Assembly: GCF_033097365.1 (NCBI RefSeq)
Contig: NZ_AP028461.1
Coordinates: 10,753,501 to 10,817,500, forward strand
DNA from: Actinoplanes sichuanensis
GTDB lineage: Bacteria > Actinomycetota > Actinomycetes > Mycobacteriales > Micromonosporaceae
Direction of reading: 5' to 3'
DNA: 64,000 nucleotides
Shown here: positions 8,706 to 17,652 of the stretch, piece by piece
How positions within the stretch are numbered: position 1 is the first letter of the stretch
How the letters are laid out: every line of letters begins with the position of its first letter
Made by a program: the position numbers and the translations under genes
Notes under the pieces: generated by a model
Seen by the model: only the letters and a program-made list of their open reading frames with translations
Databases searched by the model: none
Told to the model about the DNA's origin: nothing

Positions 8706-9782
8706 ATGGCGTTTCATGTGCGTGGGACGGTTCTGCCGGACGGTGAGGTTCGGGATCTGTGGCTGGTGGGGGACAGGGTCACCTACGAGCCGGTGGCCGG
8801 AGCCGAGACGATCAGTGACGGCGGGTTCGTCGTTCCGGGGCTCGTCGACGCGCACTGCCACCTCGGCATCGCCTTCGGGGCGAAACCGATCGAGAGTGTC
8901 GACCAGGCGCGTGAGCTGGCCGTCATCGACCGCGACGTGGGTGTCCTGGCCCTGCGTGACGCGGGTTCGCCTTTTCCGTACCCCGAATTGGATGACGAAC
9001 CGGGCGTGCCCCGCCTGGCCCGCGCCGGGCGCCACGTCGCCGCCCCTCGCCGTTATCTGCGGGACATCGGCGTCGAGGTGGCCGCCGACGAGGTCGCCGC
9101 AGCGGTCACCGAGCAGGCGAAAGCCGGGACCGGCTGGGTGAAGCTGGTCGGCGACTGGATCGACCGGGCCGTCGGCGACCTGGCGCCCAGTTGGGACGCC
9201 GCGACCATGGCCGCCGCCGTCGAGGCCGCCCACTCCGCCGGAGCCCGGGCCGCGGTGCACACGTTCTCCGAGGAGGGCGTGGAGATCATGGTGAAGGCCG
9301 GGGTCGACTCGGTGGAGCACGGCACCGGGCTCACCCTCGACCTGATCGACGAGATGGCCCGCCGCGGGACGGCCCTGGTGCCCACGATGATCAACATCCG
9401 GACGTTCGGGAAGATCGCCGATTCGGCGCGCGGCAAGTTCGACGGCTATGCCGACCACATGGTCGCGCTGCGCGACCGGTTCCCGTCGGTGGTGCTCGCC
9501 GCCCACGAGGCGGGTGTGCCGATCTACATCGGCACCGACGCGGGCGGCGGCATCCGGCACGGCCTGGCCGCCGAGGAGATGCTCTACCTGCACGAGGCGG
9601 GCATCCCGGCGGCCGACGTGCTGGCCGCCGCGTCCTGGCGGGCCCGCGACTGGCTGGGTTTCCCCGGCCTGGTCGAGGGTGGCCTCGCCGACCTGGTGGT
9701 CTACGAGGCCGACCCACGTGCCGACCTGCGGGTGGTGCGGGCGCCCCGCCGGATCGTGCTGCGGGGCGCCGTCGTCAAATGA
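8706..9782 (+). CDS. Amidohydrolase-family metal-dependent hydrolase
   Basis: The 358-residue protein has the imidazolonepropionase-like amidohydrolase fold. The metal-binding HxH is in DAHCHLG (residues 48-54), followed by VKLVGDW with the bridging Lys region. Later metal ligands are in AAVHTFSE and DSVEHGTG, and the catalytic Asp is in IGTDAGGG. A C-terminal beta-sandwich strand (GLADLVVYEADP) closes the fold. The enzyme probably hydrolyses a cyclic amide or dipeptide-like substrate, but substrate cannot be read from sequence. TAGGAC ends 7 nt before the ATG, so the message may be leaderless. Confidence 0.88.
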   Translation: MAFHVRGTVLPDGEVRDLWLVGDRVTYEPVAGAETISDGGFVVPGLVDAHCHLGIAFGAKPIESVDQARELAVIDRDVGVLALRDAGSPFPYPELDDEPGVPRLARAGRHVAAPRRYLRDIGVEVAADEVAAAVTEQAKAGTGWVKLVGDWIDRAVGDLAPSWDAATMAAAVEAAHSAGARAAVHTFSEEGVEIMVKAGVDSVEHGTGLTLDLIDEMARRGTALVPTMINIRTFGKIADSARGKFDGYADHMVALRDRFPSVVLAAHEAGVPIYIGTDAGGGIRHGLAAEEMLYLHEAGIPAADVLAAASWRARDWLGFPGLVEGGLADLVVYEADPRADLRVVRAPRRIVLRGAVVK

Positions 9783-9785
9783 CGG

Positions 9786-11270
9786 TCAGCGGTTGAAACG
9801 CCAGATCCACAGCTCCTGCCCGGCCGGGCAGGTGAGGATCTTCTCGTCCCAGTCGCAGCGCCCGGAGATCTCCGGGATCTCGCCCAGTTCGACCTTCTGG
9901 AAGTCGACGTTGGAGACGCCGCGGACCTGGTAGTTCCGGTCCCCGGCGTTCTGGGTCATGGTCAGCGCGTTGCCATCGTCGACGAACCCGCCGACCCCGA
10001 AATCGGAGTAGCGGGCCTGCCCGTTCTCGTCGTAGAGCGTGGTCGCCTTCTCGCCTCCACTGCTGGTCAGGACATGGCCGAGCCGGGACGAGTCGTCGCC
10101 GTACCGTGGCACCGCCCCGGTCGTGCGGAGCACGGTCCCGGTCTTCGCGTTGATCATTGACATCCGGGCCACCGGCTGCTCCGCGGGGGCGTTGCCGTCG
10201 TTCTCGATGACACAGAGACGATCACGCCCGCAGGGGATGTGGCTTTCGAAGTACCAGGGTTGTTCGTTCCGGTAGATGACGCGGTCCGCCGCCGCGATGC
10301 CATTGAGCGCCCCGTCGCCGCGTACCACCGTGTAGATCGTTCCCTCGTAGGCGGACAGATCTTCCGCGCCCGCGCGGCCCGGCATCGTCGACCGCACCTG
10401 GCCGGTCCGGATGTCGCGGATCGTGACCAGCCCCGACCGGCTCATGTCGACGAGCCGGTCGTCACTCATCGGGACCGCGTCGGCGTATTCCGGGTTGAAG
10501 AGGACGGACCCGGTCCGGTCCTCGGTGATCGCGCCGGTCGCCATGCCGCTGATCATCCGGGCAGGGGGGAGGGAGTCGTCGTCCGGCGTGGACCCGGCCG
10601 GCGCCGTCCACAGCTTCCGTCCGCGGACCAGGTCGTACCCCTCGATCGCGGTGGTCGCCCCGATCAGCCGGACCAGTACGTCCTGATGCAGGACGAACCG
10701 GTCGCGGTCGGTGTGCCGCAGTTCCCACGTCTTGGCGCCGGTCGCCGGGTCGTGGAATTCGAGGATCCGCTCGACCGGTTCGTCCATCGCCTCGGAGCGC
10801 ACCTCCAGCTCCCGGAGCAGGATCACCACCTTCGGCGTGGTGGCGACACCCCGGTAGTAACTCTCCCGGGCGCTGATCCGCCACAGGGCCGCCCCGGTCC
10901 GGGCGTCCACGGCGGTCGTCTCGTGCCCGCCGTTGCCGTCGGCCGAGAAACCGATCACCCGGTCCCCGGCGATCCGGGTGTTGTTCCACATCCGGCCGTC
11001 GGCGATCCGCAGCGGCTCACCGACCGGCGCCATGCCGCGGATCCGGGCCGGGTCGGTGGCCGGCAGCAACGGTTCGGGTCGCGGGTTCGGGCGATGGACG
11101 GCCAGCCCGGTCCCGAGCGCGACCAGCACGACCGCGGCGGCGGCCAGGGCGGCCCGGCCCCGGGCACGGCGCTGCCGTCCGCGCTGCCGGGCCCGCTCGA
11201 CGCCGGCGAGCGGGATCGCGTCGGCCTGCCGGCTCAGCGCCGTGAACAGTTCGTCCAGGTCAGCGGGCAC
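9786..11270 (-). CDS. Membrane-anchored PQQ-like beta-propeller protein in sigma-factor operon
   Basis: The 494-residue product has a short cytoplasmic N-terminus (about 40 residues, Arg-rich) and one transmembrane helix (about 41-60). An extracytoplasmic domain with repeated WxxDAxTGxxxW-like blades follows (for example AVDARTGAALWRIS, MINAKTGTVLRT), characteristic of PQQ-like propellers. The GTG start at 11270 overlaps the end of the upstream sigma gene by 11 nt. Position and topology suggest a sensor or anti-sigma-type partner of that sigma factor, but no ZAS motif (HxxxCxxC) is present. The role is inferred only from context. Confidence 0.75.
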   Translation of the reverse strand: MPADLDELFTALSRQADAIPLAGVERARQRGRQRRARGRAALAAAAVVLVALGTGLAVHRPNPRPEPLLPATDPARIRGMAPVGEPLRIADGRMWNNTRIAGDRVIGFSADGNGGHETTAVDARTGAALWRISARESYYRGVATTPKVVILLRELEVRSEAMDEPVERILEFHDPATGAKTWELRHTDRDRFVLHQDVLVRLIGATTAIEGYDLVRGRKLWTAPAGSTPDDDSLPPARMISGMATGAITEDRTGSVLFNPEYADAVPMSDDRLVDMSRSGLVTIRDIRTGQVRSTMPGRAGAEDLSAYEGTIYTVVRGDGALNGIAAADRVIYRNEQPWYFESHIPCGRDRLCVIENDGNAPAEQPVARMSMINAKTGTVLRTTGAVPRYGDDSSRLGHVLTSSGGEKATTLYDENGQARYSDFGVGGFVDDGNALTMTQNAGDRNYQVRGVSNVDFQKVELGEIPEISGRCDWDEKILTCPAGQELWIWRFNR

Positions 11271-11760
11271 GGCGGGCTCCTTCCTGTGCCATCACGGAGG
11301 TGTCCTCGAGCGCGGCCGCGAGCAGGGTGCGGCCGCGGAACAGCCAGGACTTGACGGTGTTCTGGGTCGCACCGGTCTCGGCGGCGATGTCGGCGATCGA
11401 CCGGTCCAGCAGGTAGTGCAGGGCGAGCGCTCGCCGCACCTTCTCCGGCAGGTCGCGCATCGCCCGTACCAGCAACACCAGGTCCTCGGAGGGCGGGCTG
11501 ACCGTCGGCGGCGGCGGTTCGGCGGCGGCCCGGGCCCGTCTGATGCCGAGCCGTCGCCACCGGTCCGCGGACAGCCGGTTCACCACCAGCCGCAGCCAGG
11601 CTTCCGGGTCGTCGTACCCGGACAGGCGCCGCCACCGTTGCCAGGCGCGCGCATACGCCTCCTGGACCAGGTCCTGCGCCTCCACCGCGTCGCCGGTGAG
11701 CCCGTAGGCGTACCGGGCCAGCCGCCGGGCGGTGTCCCGGTAGAAGTCATCGAAGTCCAT
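11260..11760 (-). CDS. SigE-family extracytoplasmic-function RNA polymerase sigma factor
   Basis: The 166-residue protein has sigma-70 region 2 (about 5-70, with DLVQEAYARAWQRW and the DPEAWLRLVVNRL core) and region 4 (about 100-155, helix-turn-helix in IADIAAETGATQNTVKSWLFRGR). Region 3 is absent, as in ECF factors. The length and the FDDFYRDTARRLARYAYGL opening match the actinobacterial SigE-like group. It is followed by an overlapping membrane-anchored propeller gene and diverges from proS across 83 bp. The regulon is unknown. Confidence 0.93.
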   Translation of the reverse strand: MDFDDFYRDTARRLARYAYGLTGDAVEAQDLVQEAYARAWQRWRRLSGYDDPEAWLRLVVNRLSADRWRRLGIRRARAAAEPPPPTVSPPSEDLVLLVRAMRDLPEKVRRALALHYLLDRSIADIAAETGATQNTVKSWLFRGRTLLAAALEDTSVMAQEGARRAR

Positions 11761-11829
11761 CCGTCACCCCGTCTTTCTCCGATGAGGGACACGGGATGCC
11801 CACCCGGCTGGTTGCACCGGAGACGCGAC

Positions 11830-11835
11830 TACGAT
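11830..11835 (+). promoter_or_regulatory. Candidate -10 element giving leaderless proS mRNA
   Basis: TACGAT ends 8 nt before the proS ATG (11844). With normal -10 spacing, transcription would begin at or next to the A of the start codon, and no ribosome site is visible. Confidence 0.4.
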
Positions 11836-11843
11836 GCTTCCTC

Positions 11844-13250
11844 ATGGCTCGCGTGCTCACTCCCCGTGCGGAGGACTTCCCCCGCTGGTACCAGGACCTC
11901 ATCGCCAAGGCGCAGCTCGCCGACAACGGCCCGGTGCGCGGCACGATGGTGATCCGTCCGGTCGGTTACGCGATCTGGGAGCGGATGCAGGGCGACATGG
12001 ACGCCCGCATCAAGGAGCAGGGCGTCCAGAACGCGTACTTCCCGCTCTTCATCCCGGAGAACTATCTGCGCCGTGAGGCCGACCACGTCGAGGGCTTCTC
12101 GCCGGAGCTGGCCGTGGTCACCCACGCCGGTGGCAAGGAGCTGGCCGAGCCGCTGGTCGTGCGCCCCACCAGCGAGACCGTGATCGGCGAGTTCATGGCC
12201 AAGTGGGTCGACTCGTACCGTGATCTGCCTCTCCTGCTCAACCAGTGGGCCAACGTGGTCCGGTGGGAGCTGCGCCCGCGTACCTTCCTGCGCACCACCG
12301 AGTTCCTCTGGCAGGAGGGCCACACCGCGCACGCCACCGAGGCCGACGCCCGCGAGCACGCGCGTGACATCCACAAGAACGTCTACGAGGCGTTCATGAC
12401 CGAGATGCTGGCCATCCCGGTCATCCCCGGCCGCAAGACCAAGGGCGAGCGGTTCGCCGGCGCCACCAACACGATGACCGTCGAGGCCATGATGGGCGAC
12501 GGCAAGGCGCTGCAGATGGGCACCTCGCACGAGCTCGGACAGAACTTCGCGAAGGCGTTCGACATCACCTACTCGTCGGCCGAGCGGACCGTCGAACACG
12601 CCTGGACCACGTCGTGGGGCACCTCCACCCGGATGCTCGGCGGCCTGATCATGGTGCACGGCGACGACAACGGCCTGCGGCTTCCGCCGCGCCTCGCGCC
12701 GGTCCAGGTCCAGATCATGGTGGTCAAGGCGGGCGAGGGCGTCACCGAGGCGGCGGAGCAGCTCCGCAAAGACCTCAAGGCCGCGGGTGTACGGGTGAAG
12801 CTCGACGACCGCGCGGACATCCCGTTCGGCCGTCGCGCGGTGGACGCGGAGCTGCAGGGCATCCCGATCCGGATCGAGGTCGGCCCGCGCGACCTGGCGA
12901 ACGGCAACGCCGTGGTGGCCCGCCGGATCGACGGCACCAAGTCACCGATCGCGCTGGCCGAGGTGGCGAACGCGGTGGTGGCCGCGCTCAAGGCCGACCA
13001 GCAGCGCCTCTACGACGACGCCCTGGCGTTCCGTGAGGAGCGCACGGTCGAGGTGAAGACGCTGGCCGAGGCGATCGAGGCGTCGCAGACCGGGTTCGCC
13101 CGGGTGCCGTGGTCGGCGGTCGGCGAAGCGGGTGAGAAGGAGGCGAACGGCAAGGCGATCACGGTGCGCTGCCTCACCCGCGAGGACGGTTCGATGCCGG
13201 AGTCGGACGAGGAGCCGGACCTGATCGCGTACCTGGGTCGTTCGTACTGA
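11844..13250 (+). CDS. proS: Prolyl-tRNA synthetase, archaeal/eukaryotic type
   Basis: The 468-residue class II synthetase lacks the bacterial editing insertion. Motif 2 is around WELRPRTFLRTTEFLWQEGH, the HGDDNGLRLPPRLAP segment precedes the anticodon-binding domain (about 280-400), and the protein ends in a C-terminal Tyr (YLGRSY), as in the archaeal-type (ProS type 3) enzymes. It charges tRNA-Pro in the cytoplasm. The start at 11844 is preferred over an in-frame ATG at 11796 because it gives the family N-terminus and matches the leaderless promoter. Confidence 0.95.
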   Translation: MARVLTPRAEDFPRWYQDLIAKAQLADNGPVRGTMVIRPVGYAIWERMQGDMDARIKEQGVQNAYFPLFIPENYLRREADHVEGFSPELAVVTHAGGKELAEPLVVRPTSETVIGEFMAKWVDSYRDLPLLLNQWANVVRWELRPRTFLRTTEFLWQEGHTAHATEADAREHARDIHKNVYEAFMTEMLAIPVIPGRKTKGERFAGATNTMTVEAMMGDGKALQMGTSHELGQNFAKAFDITYSSAERTVEHAWTTSWGTSTRMLGGLIMVHGDDNGLRLPPRLAPVQVQIMVVKAGEGVTEAAEQLRKDLKAAGVRVKLDDRADIPFGRRAVDAELQGIPIRIEVGPRDLANGNAVVARRIDGTKSPIALAEVANAVVAALKADQQRLYDDALAFREERTVEVKTLAEAIEASQTGFARVPWSAVGEAGEKEANGKAITVRCLTREDGSMPESDEEPDLIAYLGRSY

Positions 13251-13252
13251 GC

Positions 13253-13933
13253 GTGCGCTTCGAACCGGGTCGGCTGATCCTGCACCGCGACACCCATCAC
13301 GGCCGGATCGCCTTCGTGCATCCGGGCCGGGTGATCTCGGACGACGACCGCGGGCTGCTCATCTGGGTGGCCCGCGGCTCGACCATCGCCGTCGAGACGA
13401 CTCTGGACGGCCGGTTCCCGCGGGAGCTGGCCTTCCCGGACTGGATGGCGGCATCTCGGGAGTGCCGGATCGCGCAGTGGCGCGGCCCCGGTGTGCTGCG
13501 GTTCTTCCCACCCGGCGAAAACCACTCGGTGTGGTTCTTCCGGGACGACGAGGGCGTTTTCACCGGGTACTACGTGAACCTGGAGGAGGCCGCGATCCGC
13601 TGGGACGACGGTGTGGCCGCCGGGATCGACGTGATCGACCAGGACCTGGACATCGTGGCCGGCGTCGACCGGGTGTGGCGGTGGAAGGACGAGGACGACT
13701 TCGCCGAGCGTCTGGCCTTCCCGGAGCTGTACTGGGTGCCGGACGAGGCGGCGGTGTGGGCCGAGGGCCGGCGGGTGATCGCGAGCATCGAGGCGGGGGA
13801 GTTCCCGTTCGACGGCACCTGGACCGATTTCCGTCCGGATCCGTCCTGGCCCACCCCGGCCGAGCTGCCGCCGGGCTGGGACCGGCCGGTGGTGGCCCGG
13901 TTGGGAGAGTCGCCTGCTCGTCTGGCAGAATGA
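13253..13933 (+). CDS. DUF402 domain-containing protein
   Basis: The 226-residue protein begins at GTG 13253, 2 nt after the proS stop, so the two are co-transcribed. It contains the DUF402 beta-barrel (related to FomD and to nucleotide/phosphate-ester hydrolases) at about 60-185. Signature residues include WFFRDDEGVFTGYYVNLEEA and an acidic DVIDQDLDIVAGVD metal-binding-like stretch, followed by WRWKDEDDFAER. Related proteins hydrolyse nucleoside di- or triphosphates or CDP-esters. The substrate here is not evident. Confidence 0.85.
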   Translation: MRFEPGRLILHRDTHHGRIAFVHPGRVISDDDRGLLIWVARGSTIAVETTLDGRFPRELAFPDWMAASRECRIAQWRGPGVLRFFPPGENHSVWFFRDDEGVFTGYYVNLEEAAIRWDDGVAAGIDVIDQDLDIVAGVDRVWRWKDEDDFAERLAFPELYWVPDEAAVWAEGRRVIASIEAGEFPFDGTWTDFRPDPSWPTPAELPPGWDRPVVARLGESPARLAE

Positions 13934-14066
13934 GTTGTTGGTATCCGGCATGCGACAGGCGCCCTCTAACCCCTGATCGCGATGCCAGTCCATGAGACAT
14001 CGGTCCCGCAATCCCCACGTGGGTTCCGTTCGGCTCAACCACGCAGTCATCAGGAGCGAATAAACC

Positions 14067-14537
14067 GTGGCCGTTAAGATCCGGCTCCTGCGGATGGGCA
14101 AGATCCGCAACCCGCAGTACCGCATCGTCGTCGCCGACTCGCGCACCAAGCGCGACGGCCGCGCCATCGAGTACATCGGCATCTACCAGCCGAAGGAACA
14201 CCCCTCGGTCATCGAGGTGAAGTCCGAGCGCGTTCAGTACTGGCTGTCCGTCGGCGCCCAGCCGTCCGAGCCGGTGCAGCGCATTCTGGAGAAGACCGGC
14301 GACTGGCAGAAGTTCAAGGGTCTGCCCGCCCCGGCTCCGCTGCTGGTCGCGCCGAGCAAGCAGAGCAAGGCCGAGGTCTACGAGGCGGAGGCCAAGGCCG
14401 CCGCTGGTCTGACCGACACCAAGCCGGCCACCACCCCGAAGAAGGCGTCGAAGCCCGCCGAGGCCGCCGAGCCGAACCGCGAGGCTGTCGCCGAGACGGC
14501 TGAGGACCCGGCCGGTGCCGGCGCCGACGCGAACTGA
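14067..14537 (+). CDS. rpsP: 30S ribosomal protein S16
   Basis: S16 of the small subunit, 156 residues, starting at GTG 14067 with AGGAG upstream. The conserved domain is residues 1-85 ([20 protein letters not shown], then [14 protein letters not shown]). The remaining 70 residues are an Ala/Lys/Pro/Glu-rich extension typical of high-GC actinobacteria. It heads the rpsP-khpA-rimM-trmD operon. Confidence 0.97.
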   Translation: MAVKIRLLRMGKIRNPQYRIVVADSRTKRDGRAIEYIGIYQPKEHPSVIEVKSERVQYWLSVGAQPSEPVQRILEKTGDWQKFKGLPAPAPLLVAPSKQSKAEVYEAEAKAAAGLTDTKPATTPKKASKPAEAAEPNREAVAETAEDPAGAGADAN

Positions 14538-14772
14538 CGGGGCGCTCCGGCCCGCGCTGGAGCACCTCGTCAAGGGCATCGTCGACAACCCGGACGACGT
14601 CCGGGTTCGTCTGGTCGACTCGCGTCGCGGCAAGCGGCTCGAGGTCCGCGTGCACCCGGAGGACCTGGGAACGGTCATCGGGCGCGGTGGGCGTACGGCC
14701 AAGGCCCTGCGTCAGGTGATCGGCTCGATCGGCGGTCGTGGCATCCGGGTCGACATCGTCGACGCGTACTGA
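14515..14772 (+). CDS. khpA: KH-domain RNA-binding protein KhpA
   Basis: An 85-residue KH protein with [19 protein letters not shown] at its N-terminus and the RNA-binding GXXG loop in [13 protein letters not shown]. KhpA proteins bind RNA with KhpB and influence cell division and elongation genes. The only start in frame is GTG 14515, inside rpsP (23-nt overlap); if so the first residues are a non-conserved leader. It is followed 3 nt later by rimM. Confidence 0.92.
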   Translation: MPAPTRTDGALRPALEHLVKGIVDNPDDVRVRLVDSRRGKRLEVRVHPEDLGTVIGRGGRTAKALRQVIGSIGGRGIRVDIVDAY

Positions 14773-14775
14773 TCG

Positions 14776-15345
14776 ATGCTGCTCGTCGTCGGCCAGATCG
14801 GTAAACCGCACGGCATCCGGGGCGAGGTCTCGGTGGTCGTGCGGACCGACGAGCCCGAGGAACGCTTCACCGCCGGGTCGGTGTTCATCACGGAGGTCCC
14901 CCGGGACCGCCGGGTGAGCGCCGGCCCGGCGGCCGTTCCCGCTTCCGGTGCTCGTTTCGAAGTTCCCCAGCAACTGGTCCTCGAGTCGATCCGCTGGCAT
15001 CAGGGCCGCGGTATCGCCGTCTTCGAGGGCATCCACGACCGCAACGTGGCCGAGGCGCTGAAAGGCGTCTTCCTCCAGGTGGACAGCGCCGATGTGGCGC
15101 CGCCGGAGGACCCGGAGGAGTTCCACGACCACCAGCTGATCGGGCTGCGCGTGGAGTCCGTGGACGGGACCGAGCACGGCACTGTGCAGCGGATCGAGCA
15201 CGCACCCGCGTCCGATCTGATCGTGCTCGCCAAGAAGGGCGGCGGGACGGCTCTGATCCCGTTCGTCACGGCGATCGTCCCGACTGTGGACGTGCGCGGT
15301 GGCCGGATCGTCGTCGACCTCCCGGAAGGCCTCCTGGATCTGTGA
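14776..15345 (+). CDS. rimM: 16S rRNA processing protein RimM
   Basis: A 189-residue ribosome maturation factor that binds S19 in the 30S head. The N-terminal RimM domain opens with [17 protein letters not shown]. The C-terminal PRC-barrel begins near residue 115 ([19 protein letters not shown]) and contains [13 protein letters not shown]. It lies in the rpsP-khpA-rimM-trmD operon, 10 nt before trmD. Confidence 0.96.
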   Translation: MLLVVGQIGKPHGIRGEVSVVVRTDEPEERFTAGSVFITEVPRDRRVSAGPAAVPASGARFEVPQQLVLESIRWHQGRGIAVFEGIHDRNVAEALKGVFLQVDSADVAPPEDPEEFHDHQLIGLRVESVDGTEHGTVQRIEHAPASDLIVLAKKGGGTALIPFVTAIVPTVDVRGGRIVVDLPEGLLDL

Positions 15346-15355
15346 AGGCTCTCCT

Positions 15356-16120
15356 GTGAAGGTCGACATCATCTCGATCTTCCCGGATTACTTCGCGCCC
15401 CTTGATCTCTCGCTGATCGGTAAGGCGCGGACCACCGGGACCCTCGATCTGACCGTGCACGATCTGCGTAAGTGGACCTACGACGTGCACCGGACCGTGG
15501 ACGACAGCCCGTATGGGGGCGGCCCCGGCATGGTGATGCGACCCGAACCCTGGGGCGAGGCGCTGGATGCCGTCGCGCCACCGGGGGCGGCTCTGGTCGT
15601 ACCGTCGCCGGTCGGGAAACCCTTCACCCAGGCCGACGCCCACCGGCTCGCCGGCCTGGACCACCTGGTCTTCGCCTGTGGCCGCTACGAGGGCATCGAC
15701 CAGCGGGTGATCGACGACGCCGCGGACCGGATGCCGGTACACGAGGTGTCGCTCGGCGACTACGTGCTCTTCGGCGGTGAGGTCGCGGTCATCGTGATCA
15801 TGGAGGCGGTCACCCGGCTCCTGCCCGGTGTGCTCGGCAACGCCGACTCGCTCACCGAGGAGTCACACGCGGCCGGTCTGCTGGAGGCCCCGGTCTACAC
15901 CAAGCCGCAGTCCTGGCGCGGCCGTGAGGTGCCGGACGTGCTGCGTTCCGGCGACCACGGCCGGATCGCCCGCTGGCGGCGCGAGCAGAGCCTGCTGCGC
16001 ACCGCCGACCGTCGTCCCGACATGTATGCGGCGTATCCGCCGGAGTCCCTCGACAAGAAGGATCGCAAGGCGCTCGCCGAGGCCGGATTACAGCTCCCGG
16101 GTTCCGGTGTGGCAAAGTAA
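15356..16120 (+). CDS. trmD: tRNA (guanine-N1-)-methyltransferase TrmD
   Basis: A 254-residue SPOUT methyltransferase making m1G37 in tRNA. The N-terminus is [13 protein letters not shown]. The SAM-binding trefoil knot includes [14 protein letters not shown] and [11 protein letters not shown]. The C-terminal tRNA-binding part has the typical [21 protein letters not shown] 15356 is chosen over the in-frame 15299, which lies inside rimM. Confidence 0.97.
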   Translation: MKVDIISIFPDYFAPLDLSLIGKARTTGTLDLTVHDLRKWTYDVHRTVDDSPYGGGPGMVMRPEPWGEALDAVAPPGAALVVPSPVGKPFTQADAHRLAGLDHLVFACGRYEGIDQRVIDDAADRMPVHEVSLGDYVLFGGEVAVIVIMEAVTRLLPGVLGNADSLTEESHAAGLLEAPVYTKPQSWRGREVPDVLRSGDHGRIARWRREQSLLRTADRRPDMYAAYPPESLDKKDRKALAEAGLQLPGSGVAK

Positions 16121-16130
16121 TGAGGTTGCC

Positions 16131-16185
16131 GTGCTCACCCACACCGTGAGCTGAGCACGAGGATCCCCTGGAGTGGCGGGGGATC
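16131..16185 (+). promoter_or_regulatory. Two hairpins in the trmD-rplS gap (candidate L19 leader or attenuator)
   Basis: Hairpin 1 can form as GTGCTCA (16131-16137) with TGAGCAC (16152-16158), or alternatively GCTCAC (16133-16138) with GTGAGC (16146-16151). Hairpin 2 is GATCCCC (16162-16168) with GGGGATC (16179-16185). No U-tract follows, so regulation or RNA processing is as likely as termination. Confidence 0.35.
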
Positions 16186-16239
16186 AGAATGCCCATTCGC
16201 GTACCGACTCCCGGTGCGCTCTAGTACGAGGATGCAGCG

Positions 16240-16596
16240 ATGAACACGCTGGACGCTCTTGACGCCCAGTCGCGGCGCACCGACATTCCGGACTTCCGTG
16301 CCGGTGACACGCTCAAGGTGCACGCCCGGGTCGTCGAAGGTAACCGGTCCCGTGTCCAGGTCTTCCAGGGCGTCGTGATCGCCCGCCACGGCTCCGGCCT
16401 GCGGGAGACCTTCAAGATCCGCAAGATCAGCTTCGGCGTCGGTGTCGAGCGGACCTACCCGTTCAACAGCCCGGCGATCGACCGGATCGAGGTCATCACT
16501 CGTGGTGACGTCCGTCGCGCCAAGCTCTACTACCTGCGTGAGCTGCGCGGCAAGAAGGCGAAGATCAAGGAGCTGCGGGAGAAGCAGACCGTCTGA
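16240..16596 (+). CDS. rplS: 50S ribosomal protein L19
   Basis: L19, 118 residues, at the subunit interface. It carries the expected [20 protein letters not shown] and [12 protein letters not shown] segments and the C-terminal [19 protein letters not shown]. The start is ATG 16240 with GAGGA upstream. A 119-bp gap with hairpins separates it from trmD. Confidence 0.98.
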   Translation: MNTLDALDAQSRRTDIPDFRAGDTLKVHARVVEGNRSRVQVFQGVVIARHGSGLRETFKIRKISFGVGVERTYPFNSPAIDRIEVITRGDVRRAKLYYLRELRGKKAKIKELREKQTV

Positions 16597-16678
16597 TCTC
16601 CGCGGTGTTTCCGGGACGGGCCACAGCGCACTAAGCTTGCGCCCGTGCCGGACGCGCTGTAGGTGAACCATTCCAGTC

Positions 16679-16721
16679 CTACCGCCCGTAACTCTCCCTA
16701 GCCGGGAAACTCGGGCGGTAG
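16679..16721 (+). terminator. Large hairpin downstream of rplS
   Basis: A perfect 10-bp stem is formed by CTACCGCCCG (16679-16688) and CGGGCGGTAG (16712-16721), with a smaller CCC/GGG stem in the loop. There is no U-tract, so it may be a weak terminator or an mRNA-processing structure before lepB. Confidence 0.45.
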
Positions 16722-16761
16722 TGCTGTATCCGGGGGCGGTTCGGCCGGTAGGCGGCGGGAG

Positions 16762-17652
16762 ATGCGAAGCGTGGATCCGATGGAAGGCTATCGGCCGGCA
16801 CGACGCCGGCGCGGCGTGGTACGGAAGGAGATGCCTCTCTGGCAGGAACTTCCGTTGCTACTGGTCGTGGCGTTCTGTCTGGCGGTGCTGATCCGGACCT
16901 TCCTGGTCCAGGCGTTCTACATCCCCTCGGGGTCGATGGAGAACACCCTGTTGATCAAGGACCGGGTGCTGGTCAACAAGGTCGTCTACGACATGCGTGA
17001 CCCGTTGCGCGGCGAGATCGTGGTGTTCCGCGGGACCGACGACTGGGCACCCGAGGTGACCGAGGAGGTCAGCAACACCTTCCTCGCCAAGCTCGGCCGG
17101 ACGGTCGGCGACCTGGTCGGCGTCAGTCGCCCCGGGGAGCGTGACTTCATCAAACGGGTGATCGGGCTTCCGGGTGACAAGGTCGCCTGCTGTGACTCCG
17201 GCGGGCGGATCACCGTCAACGGGGTGGGCATCGATGAGGCGTACATCGCCGAGGGCTTCAACTCCGATCTGAGTCAGCCGCCGATCGCCGGTCAGTGCAC
17301 CAGCCGGCGGTTCAACGAGGTGACCGTCCCCGAGGGGCAGATGTTCGTGATGGGTGACCACCGTTCGGTCTCCCAGGACGCCCGTTGCCAGGGGCCGGTG
17401 CCCATCGAGAACGTGATCGGCCGGGCCTTCGTGGTCGTCTGGCCCAGTGAGCGGTTCACCAGCCTCGACGTGCCGGATGTCTGGAAGCAGTTCGCCGAGC
17501 AGTACCCGTCGGCGGCCGCGCCGCATCAGGTCCCGGTCCGGGAGGAGGAGCCGCTTGTCGCCACAAACGTGTTCCCCCTTCTGTTGGGTGTGGTTTTATC
17601 CGCGCGTTCCGGCATGTCGTTACGGACGAGACGACGTAGGCTCCGAGCGTGA
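16762..17652 (+). CDS. lepB: Signal peptidase I (first of two tandem copies)
   Basis: A 296-residue type I signal peptidase, anchored by an N-terminal helix (about 33-50) with the catalytic domain outside. The catalytic serine is Ser58 in IPSGSMENT and the general-base lysine is Lys131 in DFIKRVIGLPGD. The GDHR box (VMGDHRSVSQDAR) is present. The C-terminal 45 residues form a nonconserved tail with a hydrophobic stretch, ending in Arg-rich sequence. The stop overlaps the next lepB start (GTGA). Confidence 0.95.
   Translation: MRSVDPMEGYRPARRRRGVVRKEMPLWQELPLLLVVAFCLAVLIRTFLVQAFYIPSGSMENTLLIKDRVLVNKVVYDMRDPLRGEIVVFRGTDDWAPEVTEEVSNTFLAKLGRTVGDLVGVSRPGERDFIKRVIGLPGDKVACCDSGGRITVNGVGIDEAYIAEGFNSDLSQPPIAGQCTSRRFNEVTVPEGQMFVMGDHRSVSQDARCQGPVPIENVIGRAFVVVWPSERFTSLDVPDVWKQFAEQYPSAAAPHQVPVREEEPLVATNVFPLLLGVVLSARSGMSLRTRRRRLRA

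Noticed and set aside
7701..9593. 630-codon minus-strand frame
   Set aside because: Antisense to ffh, the Uma2 gene and the amidohydrolase, with no family-like sequence.
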